Part shown: positions 23,941 to 30,328 of the stretch, piece after piece
Layout of the letters: each line of letters starts with the position of its first letter
How positions within the stretch are numbered: position 1 is the stretch's first letter
NCBI GenBank assembly: GCA_031279285.1
Contig: JAITIR010000104.1
Location: 1-36,008, forward strand
DNA from: Spirochaetaceae bacterium
Lineage (GTDB): Bacteria > Spirochaetota > Spirochaetia > Treponematales > Breznakiellaceae
Direction: 5' to 3'
Length of the DNA stretch: 36,008 nucleotides
The notes under the pieces: generated by a model
Database searches by the model: none
The model's input: the letters and a program-made list of their open reading frames with translations, nothing else
Told to the model about the DNA's origin: nothing
Program-made: the position numbers and the translations under genes

Positions 23941-25107
23941 CTAGAATTGGGACAAGATACGGTGCACCGCGCCGACAAGCGCGTTAATGTCATCAATTTT
24001 TGTGGTCCACCCAAACGAAATGCGTATAGCAGTAAATGCAAGCGCGTCGTCGATTCCGATAGCGTTCAGTACGGGACGCTTTTTTGAACCTGTGGAGCAG
24101 GCGGAACCTGTCGAAACGGCAAAACCCAGATCGTCAAGCGCGCGCACCATCACCTCGCCCGGAATATCTTTGAAGGCCGCCTGCAAAATGTACGGCGAAT
24201 ACCGTTCGTCTACAGCCTGCCTGCATTCGGGGATGATCGTACAGCGTTTCATTCCGCGCAGGGCTTCAATAAGACAGGCCATATTCGCTGTCGCCTCCTC
24301 GTGGGCTTTTATCTGCGTCTCCGTCCTAAAACGGATTGCTTCAGCAAAATGACACGCGCCGAGGGTGTTCTCCGTACCGGGCCGGATATCTCCCTCCTGC
24401 CCGCCGCCCTTGCAAAGTACCTGTACCGGTTTACGCAGGTACAGAACACCTATTCCGCGCGGGCCGCCTACCTTGTGCGCACTGAAAGCCGCTGAATCTA
24501 TGTCCATATCACGAAGCGTAAACGGGATTTTCCCAAGGGCCTGTACCATGTCGCTGTGTATATGAAGCGCCTTGCCGTCCCGCTTCCGCGCAGTTTTTAC
24601 CAAAGAGGACAGATCGGAAATCGCGCCGGTTTCGTTGTTAACGTACATCAGCGCAAGCATCGTTGCGTCTGTATACTTGCGCAAGGCTTTTTCCAACGCG
24701 CCTGGAACGGCGGCGCCGTATCCGTCAACACTAATACAGTGTACGGGGATACCCATATACTCAAGCGGCGCGCGATTTTTTGTTATAGATGGATGCTCCG
24801 CCGCGGTCGTGATTAAACCCTGCTTAACGCCGCCGGCGTGACCGTAAAGCATCGAAAAAAGGATTATGGCGTTCGCTTCCGTAGCGCCGGATGTAAAATA
24901 GATTGTCCCCTCGTCCGCGCCTAGCGCTTCCATACAGACGCGGCGGGCTTCCTCCAGCGCGGCGCGCGCGGCGCGTCCCTCCGAATGACCGGAAGACGGG
25001 TTGCCGAAAAAACCCGGACGGTCCAAGTCCTTAAGCGTACAAAGCCGATTTAGGAGAAACGGCGCGCTAGCCGCCCAGTCAAAATAGAATCGCCCGTTCT
25101 TGTTCAA
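23941..25107 (-). CDS. Cysteine desulfurase (NifS/IscS-like)
   Basis: A 388-residue PLP enzyme that takes sulfur from cysteine for Fe-S clusters or tRNA. It has YFDWAASAPF at the N-terminus, the SGATEANAIIL PLP motif, AAEHPSI, the PLP lysine in SAHKVGGPRGIG, and the active-site cysteine in STGSACSTGSKKR. The frame is open to 25203, but those extra codons come from a dispersed repeat and the upstream gene's end. I choose TTG at 25107, directly before the family-typical N-terminus; no good Shine-Dalgarno is visible. No iscU or iscR lies nearby. Confidence 0.9.
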   Translation of the reverse strand: MNKNGRFYFDWAASAPFLLNRLCTLKDLDRPGFFGNPSSGHSEGRAARAALEEARRVCMEALGADEGTIYFTSGATEANAIILFSMLYGHAGGVKQGLITTAAEHPSITKNRAPLEYMGIPVHCISVDGYGAAVPGALEKALRKYTDATMLALMYVNNETGAISDLSSLVKTARKRDGKALHIHSDMVQALGKIPFTLRDMDIDSAAFSAHKVGGPRGIGVLYLRKPVQVLCKGGGQEGDIRPGTENTLGACHFAEAIRFRTETQIKAHEEATANMACLIEALRGMKRCTIIPECRQAVDERYSPYILQAAFKDIPGEVMVRALDDLGFAVSTGSACSTGSKKRPVLNAIGIDDALAFTAIRISFGWTTKIDDINALVGAVHRILSQF

Positions 25108-25108
25108 A

Positions 25109-25190
25109 TTTATTCTGTCTTGGGGTTTAATACCCCGCCGCAAATTTTGCGCGCAAACTTGTTTGCGTACTCTGCGTCGGGGAGCTTCAT
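25109..25190. repeat. Conserved-end, variable-interior repeat, copy 2
   Basis: TTATTCTGTCTTGGGGTTTA and ATACCCCGCCGC at one end and GTCGGGGAGCTTCAT at the other match 19086-19197. Seen on the minus strand it begins TGAAGCTCCCCG; this TGA is the stop codon of the upstream gene, and the other end abuts the TTG start of the cysteine desulfurase. The element thus fills the whole junction. Its interior (GCAAATTTTGCGCGCAAACTTGTTTGCG-type inverted repeats) differs from copy 1. Confidence 0.72.
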
Positions 25191-25615
25191 TGTTCTGTGG
25201 CAATCACGTAGACAACATTACCGAAACCCCTGCGCCCGCGGTACTCATAGTTGATCACTATCGTATTGGTATTGTCCGGACCAGGGTTTACCGTTATGTA
25301 AGCGTTAAGCGGCCTTACCGTTACCCCGCGCGTCCGCCGCCGCCATATTACGGGATTGCCCGTACCCTCATCATTATAGAACTCGTACTGTTTCGAGTCC
25401 CTCTCCCTCACGCCCGAAAGTTTTAGCGTAAAACTTCTCAGCGCCAAAATTGAGCTCTGACTTATTGTTACAAGCGGTTCGTAAAGTTTTGTCGTGTCCA
25501 CGCCGGAAACTGATGCCTTTATGAGACGCCCGATAACCTGCCCATCGGCAAACAGTGAAACCGCGCAGCCAAGCGTCAATCCCGCTAAAAAAATAACTCT
25601 TTTTGTTGACAGCAT
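25187..25615 (-). CDS. Small secreted protein of unknown function
   Basis: A 142-residue protein with a clear signal peptide (KRVIFLAGLTLGCAVSLFADG, cleavage probably after FA or ADG near residue 24). The lipobox-like GC has no good context, so I expect a soluble or membrane-associated periplasmic protein. The mature part is beta-rich, with basic RRRTRG and a tyrosine/glycine-rich end. I recognise no family. GGGGGCGGGT precedes the ATG. The stop codon is supplied by a dispersed repeat. Confidence 0.75.
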   Translation of the reverse strand: MLSTKRVIFLAGLTLGCAVSLFADGQVIGRLIKASVSGVDTTKLYEPLVTISQSSILALRSFTLKLSGVRERDSKQYEFYNDEGTGNPVIWRRRTRGVTVRPLNAYITVNPGPDNTNTIVINYEYRGRRGFGNVVYVIATEQ

Positions 25616-25635
25616 ACCCGCCCCCTGTCACACAC

Positions 25636-25641
25636 ATTATA
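25636..25641 (-). promoter_or_regulatory. Candidate -10 box (TATAAT) for the small secreted protein
   Basis: On the minus strand TATAAT lies 20 nt before the ATG, leaving space for the G-rich ribosome binding site. The -35 (TTACCT or neighbours at 16-18 bp) is weak. Confidence 0.4.
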
Positions 25642-25706
25642 AATACAAATCCTAAATAAGGTAAGCCCAGCCGGGACCGTAACGGCCTGCGAAAGGCCGG
25701 CCCATT

Positions 25707-27104
25707 TCACAAGGTGAATTTTCGTAATTTAGCGATCTGGCGGCGTACCTCTTCCGGGGCCGGGCCGCCGGTAAGCCGGCGGGCAGCCACGCAGGCACGT
25801 GGAGTCAGGATGGCGTACACGTCCTCCTCAAATAGTGGAGATCGGTTTTGTAGTTCGGCAAGGCTGAGGGAGGCGATGTTGTCCTGGCCGGCGGCAATCG
25901 CGTCCCTGACGAGGAGGGCGGCGGTCTCGTGGGCCTTCCTGAAAGGAAGGCCCTTGCGGACCAGGTACTCGGCGGCGTCGGTGGCTTCCAGGAAACCGCC
26001 TGTAGTGGCCGCCGCCATCCGTTCCGTGTTAAAACTTGCGCCCGCCATCATCCCACAGAACATCCGTAGGCAGGTATCCACCGTATCCAGGCTATCGAAC
26101 AGCGCCTCCTTATCCTCCTGCAAATCCTTGTTGTACGCGTATGGCAGCCCCTTAACCAGCGTAAAAAGGGTTACCATGTTTCCTGCGGTGCGCCCTGCCT
26201 TGCCGCGTATCAGTTCCGCAAAATCGGGATTCTTTTTTTGCGGCATTATCGACGAGCCTGTACTCCAGTCCTCCGCCAGATCTATAAACTTAAACTCTTC
26301 GCTTGCCCATATAGCGATGTCCTCGCAGAAGCGGGAAAGGTGGATTTGGGTTATCGCGCAGTCCGCGGCCAGTTCCAGCGCAAAGTCCCTGTCCGCCACG
26401 CTGTCCATTGCGTTCAGGGTCGGGCCGGAAAAGCCGAGCGCGGAGGCCGTTCTTTCACGATCAAGCGGCAGGCTGGAACCTGCAAGGGCGCCCGCGCCGA
26501 GCGGACATTCATCCAGACGTGTAAGCGCGTCGGCAAAGCGGAGCCTGTCGCGGCACAGGGCGGAGGCCCAGGCGCAGAGGTGAAAGCCCAGCGTTACACA
26601 CTGGGCCCGCTGGAGGTGGGTGTATCCGGGCATAATACTTTCCGTATGCCGTTCCGCTAAGTCAAGCAGTGTAGCGATCGCCGCGTCGATCCGCACCTCA
26701 AGCTCAGGCACGCGGCGCTTGAGATACAGCCTCGTATCGAGCGCGACCTGGTCGTTTCGGCTTCTGCCGGCGTGAACGGAACGCCCGGCGTCTCCCAGCC
26801 GCTCCGTCAGAATCCCCTCAATGAACGAATGAATGTCCTCCGCTCCTTCATCTATAAGCAGTTTACCCGACCTGATTTCCCCGGAGATGTTGACAAGTTC
26901 CGCGTCCAAGTCCGCCACCGTCCCGGCGTCCAGGATGCCCTGGGCGCCCAGCATGGCGATATGGGCGCGGCTCCCCTTGATGTCCTCAAAAACAAGCCGC
27001 CTGTCAACATTTATTGAGGACTGAAACGCGAAAGCTTCTCCATCCGGCTTTTTGCCAAGCCGTCCTGCCCAGAGCACCGCGTTTTTCGGGGTATCGTGTT
27101 TCAT
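25707..27104 (-). CDS. argH: Argininosuccinate lyase
   Basis: A 465-residue lyase catalysing the last step of arginine synthesis (argininosuccinate to arginine and fumarate). The fumarase/aspartase signature GSSIMPQKKNPD is intact, as are the HSFIEGILTERLGDAG and HAGRSRNDQVALDTRLYL segments and the THLQRAQ histidine motif. A frame open to 27254 overlaps the bactofilin gene; ATG 27104 gives the family-typical start and follows the bactofilin stop by 10 nt. It is third in a minus-strand operon behind two genes with no link to arginine. Confidence 0.95.
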   Translation of the reverse strand: MKHDTPKNAVLWAGRLGKKPDGEAFAFQSSINVDRRLVFEDIKGSRAHIAMLGAQGILDAGTVADLDAELVNISGEIRSGKLLIDEGAEDIHSFIEGILTERLGDAGRSVHAGRSRNDQVALDTRLYLKRRVPELEVRIDAAIATLLDLAERHTESIMPGYTHLQRAQCVTLGFHLCAWASALCRDRLRFADALTRLDECPLGAGALAGSSLPLDRERTASALGFSGPTLNAMDSVADRDFALELAADCAITQIHLSRFCEDIAIWASEEFKFIDLAEDWSTGSSIMPQKKNPDFAELIRGKAGRTAGNMVTLFTLVKGLPYAYNKDLQEDKEALFDSLDTVDTCLRMFCGMMAGASFNTERMAAATTGGFLEATDAAEYLVRKGLPFRKAHETAALLVRDAIAAGQDNIASLSLAELQNRSPLFEEDVYAILTPRACVAARRLTGGPAPEEVRRQIAKLRKFTL

Positions 27105-27114
27105 TTTTGCCGCA

Positions 27115-27669
27115 CTATAATGGGGCGGACTCGTCCGCCTGAACAAATTGAGTTTCTGAAGCGGGCTTATTTTCCATAGCAGGCTTGGTTGCCGGATCGG
27201 CCGGCTCAGGCTGTTCCGCGGTGTCATGCCTGTCCACCTGCGCTCCATAAACATCGGGACGGAGGGCCGCCTTGATTTCAGGTGTAGACATCGAGAATAT
27301 CTCGGCTTCGCTGCCCTCGTTTATCATGCTACAGCGTCCTTCAAACAGGACGCCATCCGCTATCCGTAGGCGTCCCGCCCTTATATCGCCGTGAACTTCG
27401 CTGCCCGACATCAGATCAACCTTGTCGTTCGCGTTTATCTGTGATGTTACCATGCCATGTACGGTTATTGAATTGACATATATATGGTCACAATCAACCT
27501 GAGCGCCCTTACCTACGATAAGATCGCCCTTTGCTTCAATTGTACCATTGAAACGTCCCATTATGCAGATCAGGCCGTCAAAATGGAGCACGCCTTTAAA
27601 ACTTGTCGTCTTTGACAGCGTTGCCGTTGGAACCAGTTCTTTCTTGTTTCCGTATAAAAATTGTGACAT
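27115..27669 (-). CDS. Bactofilin (polymer-forming cytoskeletal protein)
   Basis: A 184-residue bactofilin. The beta-helix core (about 15-130) shows the alternating GxI/V pattern: FKGVLHFDGLICIMGRFNGTIEAKGDLIVGKGAQVDCDHIYV and GSEVHGDIRAGRLRI. The C-terminal tail (about 135-184) is Pro/Ala/Glu-rich and disordered. Bactofilins form nucleotide-free filaments that help set cell shape, in line with a spirochaete. The start follows the upstream receiver-gene stop by 1 nt (TAA-A-ATG). Confidence 0.93.
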   Translation of the reverse strand: MSQFLYGNKKELVPTATLSKTTSFKGVLHFDGLICIMGRFNGTIEAKGDLIVGKGAQVDCDHIYVNSITVHGMVTSQINANDKVDLMSGSEVHGDIRAGRLRIADGVLFEGRCSMINEGSEAEIFSMSTPEIKAALRPDVYGAQVDRHDTAEQPEPADPATKPAMENKPASETQFVQADESAPL

Positions 27670-27670
27670 T

Positions 27671-28375
27671 TTAACAGTTTACAGTACCACGTATCGGTTT
27701 TTCCAGAATTGTAAGGCCGATTTCCTGTTCTTTCAGGTTTTCCCACTCCGTTTCTGTATGCTCAATGATTTTTTCCGCCTTGGAAAATATATTTTGTACC
27801 CGCATAGCATTCTCTATCAGTTGTCCGGTAAAGGCCTTGCTGTTTTCTTTTGCCTGCAACTGTGTAAGCTCCAACATGAGGTCATCTATCGCCTTTTCCA
27901 GGTCTAGGAATGCATGTTTTAAGGTGACATTCGACTTTTCGGCCAACGTGAGCCGTTTTTCCCGCGTCCTAAGCTGTGAAAATAGTACACTGTTACGCAA
28001 AGCAGCCCGTATCCGCGCAAGAACAACCGAAAAATTGAACGGTTTTAAGATATAATCATCCGCGCCAATCTCAAAAGCCTCGACTATTTCTTTTACATCA
28101 TCAATTTCAGACAGAAGGAGTACCGGAATTACCGAAGTTTTTGGGTCGGCCTTGACGGCTTTCAGGATTTCCCAGCCACTCACTTTTGGAAGCACCGTGT
28201 TGATAACGATGAGATCGGGGTATCCCTCATCATGCCCGTTTGTTACCTTGGACAGCACTTCGGACCCGTCCTGGGCCTTTTCCACAACAAAGCCAAGTTT
28301 TGACAGCATCAGGTCAAAAAAATCGAGATTCAAGGCATCGTGATCCGCGATAAGTATCTTTTTTCGGTTTATCAT
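27671..28375 (-). CDS. Pseudo-receiver (response-regulator-like) protein with helical C-terminus
   Basis: A 234-residue protein. Residues 5-125 are a receiver (REC) domain: acidic pocket IADHD (Asp11, Asp13), Ser89 at the Ser/Thr switch position and Lys111 in YILKPFN. At the phospho-acceptor position (CheY Asp57) the sequence is DLIVINTVLP, with Asn59 (codon AAC) instead of Asp, so normal phosphorylation is not expected. Residues 130-220 look like a coiled coil with no DNA-binding or enzymatic output domain. It directly precedes bactofilin, so a scaffold role in morphogenesis is a reasonable guess. GGGGG lies before the ATG. Confidence 0.85.
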   Translation of the reverse strand: MINRKKILIADHDALNLDFFDLMLSKLGFVVEKAQDGSEVLSKVTNGHDEGYPDLIVINTVLPKVSGWEILKAVKADPKTSVIPVLLLSEIDDVKEIVEAFEIGADDYILKPFNFSVVLARIRAALRNSVLFSQLRTREKRLTLAEKSNVTLKHAFLDLEKAIDDLMLELTQLQAKENSKAFTGQLIENAMRVQNIFSKAEKIIEHTETEWENLKEQEIGLTILEKPIRGTVNC

Positions 28376-28417
28376 CTAAAACCCCCTGCCTTTACAAAAA
28401 TGGTTTCCAAAACCGCA

Positions 28418-28460
28418 GTATAAGCATGAATCATTGTAGCCCAAATCTGAATTATAATTC
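28418..28460 (-). promoter_or_regulatory. Promoter and palindrome upstream of the receiver-bactofilin-argH operon
   Basis: On the minus strand: TTGGGC (28445-28440), a 16-bp spacer and TATACT (28423-28418), about 43 nt before the ATG. A perfect 12-bp palindrome GAATTATAATTC (28449-28460) lies just upstream of the -35 and could bind a regulator. Confidence 0.5.
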
Positions 28461-28629
28461 AATACGCAAGATGGGGTGTCGCTATCCCGGATATTTGCCA
28501 GGCCCACGTTAATTTCTCATTGATAGTTGCCTTTCATTGATCATGATATTAACGTCGTTGAACGGGCCGGTGAACCCTTGAGGGTAGGCCTAATTCCCTT
28601 TACGACAGCCCCTTCTCAAGGCTTTCCTG

Positions 28630-28659
28630 TTGGCTATAGCTGTCAGTCGCTATAGCCAA
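28630..28659. other. Perfect 11-bp inverted repeat
   Basis: TTGGCTATAGC (28630-28640) and GCTATAGCCAA (28649-28659) are exact reverse complements around an 8-base loop. It is not followed by a T-run on either strand, so it looks more like a protein-binding site or structured RNA than a terminator. Confidence 0.8.
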
Positions 28660-28696
28660 CCGGTTAAACGGAAATCCATTAGAAACAATTCTTAAC

Positions 28697-28734
28697 TGAG
28701 GCTGTTCCGATGATTGGTTTTGGAACAGGTTCAA
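28697..28734 (+). repeat. Terminal-inverted-repeat element, copy 4 (interior deleted)
   Basis: Only the ends remain: TGAGGCTGTTCC and TTTTGGAACAGGTTCAA, joined by GATGATTGG. This confirms the boundaries of the full-length family. Confidence 0.8.
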
Positions 28735-28807
28735 CTATACAGTAAACAAATATCAAGTTGTTTGCTGAAAAAATACAAAAACTACAGCCAAAATAGCTTA
28801 AAAATCA

Positions 28808-28836
28808 TTGCTTACGATTTAATAAAATAGTATACT
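28808..28836 (+). promoter_or_regulatory. Strong sigma-70-like promoter before a gene remnant
   Basis: TTGCTT (28808-28813), a 17-bp spacer and TATACT (28831-28836). It points at the broken secretory ORF starting at 28902. Confidence 0.6.
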
Positions 28837-28901
28837 ATAAAAGATCGGGGAAGCCCTGAACGCGGGCCCCGTTACGGCTCTTGCCGCGTAGAATTCCTGC
28901 G

Positions 28902-29022
28902 ATGAGTGGAAAAATGGACAAGAACATCGCGAAAAAATATAGGGTATGTAGCCGCTATTTCTAGCCCTCCTTATCGTAACAGTTGAGAGCGCCGCTTACG
29001 CGCATGAAGTTGGTAATTTATT
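28902..29022 (+). pseudogene. 5' remnant of a secreted-protein gene, frameshifted
   Basis: ATG at 28902 (or 28914) reads GKMDKNIAKKYRVCSRYF and stops at 28962. One base out, from 28955, the frame reads LFLALLIVTVESAAYAHEVG, a convincing signal-peptide core and cleavage site. One extra T in the TTT at 28958-28960 would join them. The frame then runs into the 3' end of the opposite lipoprotein gene, so only the start of the old gene remains. A good promoter is still present upstream. Confidence 0.4.
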
Positions 29023-29023
29023 A

Positions 29024-30081
29024 CTATTCAGTGATGACAATCGTCTTGTGGTCGTAGCCATACCTGCCCGTATTCCCGTTGACATACGTGATAATCGAGA
29101 CGCCCCAACTGGTCGCGTACGTTGTCGCCTTGCCTGAAGGTACCTGGATGATCATCGTGGTGGAGCCGGTGTTGCTGTTATATGTGGCTGTAAACACATT
29201 GTCGCCCAGGGTAGGCGGGTCATCGGGCAGGCGCAACGTAGTGAGGGCGGCGCAGCCCGAGAAGGCGTGATCGCCGATGCTAGTTATGTTTGCGCCTTCT
29301 ATGCTCTTGAGGCTGGTAAAGTACCGGAAGGCCGGGACGGGAGCATCTTGCCCGGCGCCCTCAGTGCCAGCCTTTACGCTTTGCGCCGCGCCAGGCAGGA
29401 CGAGGGACACGATCCTGTTTTTGCCGGCATCAAACGTGTCGGGGTCAAACTCCATAACGCCTTGGGCGTTCCCGGCCATCGTACAGGCGGAAAGATCCAG
29501 CGCAACATACTTGCCAGCGCTGTTTATCGCGGTAAGGAGACCGATCCAGCCGTTTGTGTTGTCCGCCAGGTTAAGGCTCAGCGCCAGAGTGACGGGATTC
29601 GCGGAAGTGGTTCCGCCGGACACGGAGGAGAGGTAGGACGTTATCGCCGCAACGGAATCGAGATAAGGCCCTTTATAAGCCGTTACCGTCAGCTCAAGCC
29701 GCCCGCTCTCGCTTTTATCCGTCTCTGTTACCGTAACCCAGTAAGACCCCGCCGGGATGTTGGTGGCGTGGGTCAGGGTCAGCGTGGCGCCGCTGACGAG
29801 CGCGCTAACAGCGGCGGACGGGCTTCCTCTGCTCGACTGGGTGTAAACCTTCCAGACGGCGGAACTGTCAAAAGGCGGGTCGTTGCTCAGGATAAAGGTT
29901 ACGCTTGTGGGTATCGGCGCTTTTCGCCACGCTTGAGCTGCTGACCGTTGGGGTCCGGGAAACCTCAATATCCGGGCCGCTGTCTTCCAGCGGCGCTTCG
30001 CAGGCTGCCAGCGCAAATAGCGCAATGATCAACGCGGGGACAACGCCTAACGGCCTGGAACTGGGGGGGGGGGGGGCTCAT
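29024..30081 (-). pseudogene. BspA-like LRR lipoprotein gene, out of frame at a C14 tract
   Basis: The intended start is ATG at 30081, with AAGGA 6 nt upstream. Directly after it is a run of 14 C on this strand. With 13 (or 16) C the frame reads a lipoprotein signal peptide (RPLGVVPALIIALFALAAC); with 14 it hits a stop after 35 codons. A second shift is needed to reach the long frame, most simply one A too many in AAAA (29924-29921). The long frame (to 29024) has beta-sandwich-like domains, then a BspA/LRR_5 unit (FRYFTSLKSIEGANITSIGD, then HAFSGCAALTTLRLP). It could be a phase-variable surface lipoprotein that is off, a pseudogene, or a product of homopolymer sequencing error. Confidence 0.75.
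30063..30076. repeat. Homopolymer tract G14 (C14 on the coding strand)
   Basis: Fourteen G on +, five coding-strand bases after the A of the lipoprotein start codon. It has the same length as the tract at 12378. One base lost here restores the signal-peptide frame. Confidence 0.92.
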
Positions 30082-30106
30082 GGTTTTTCCTTATAACACA
30101 AGATAT

Positions 30107-30183
30107 ACAGCCTCAAGGCTGTGGGCATAATTTAACATGCTGAGAGCTGAGTAGTCAAGTGCGGCTCAAGCCTGCGGCTTGAG
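30107..30183. other. Two perfect hairpins between the lipoprotein and smc
   Basis: ACAGCC (30107-30112) pairs with GGCTGT (30117-30122) around TCAA, just upstream of the lipoprotein on the minus strand. CTCAAGCC (30165-30172) pairs with GGCTTGAG (30176-30183) around TGC. The rest of the 247-bp divergent gap shows no gene and no clear smc promoter. Confidence 0.65.
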
Positions 30184-30328
30184 TTTGGGAGTTTGCGGGC
30201 GATGGTCAGTCTTACGTACATAGGTGCAGGCTGGCCTGCCTTGGTGTGAGGCTAGCCGCAAAGCGGGTGGCGGGGTATAGTGGGATACAGAGATTTAGCG
30301 ATACGGATAAGTTTTTTAGGAGATCCTG

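Larger units (their letters stand above)
28461..28901. other. Non-coding stretch with strong hairpin, short repeat and promoter
   Basis: No convincing gene. The stretch holds a perfect 11-bp hairpin (28630-28659), an internally deleted repeat copy (28697-28734) and a strong promoter (28808-28836). The leader after that promoter is G/C-rich, and CGGGG and CCCCG blocks could pair. Confidence 0.6.

Noticed and set aside
25714-26583. Plus-strand frame of 289 codons opposite argH
   Set aside because: Serine/arginine-rich antisense shadow of a strongly conserved enzyme.
27105-27254. 50-residue N-terminal extension of ArgH
   Set aside because: It is encoded inside the bactofilin C-terminus and is not part of the argininosuccinate lyase family.
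28376-29023. tRNA or rRNA in the long gap
   Set aside because: No cloverleaf, no TTCGAATC-type T-loop in the right context and no conserved rRNA stretch was seen by eye.
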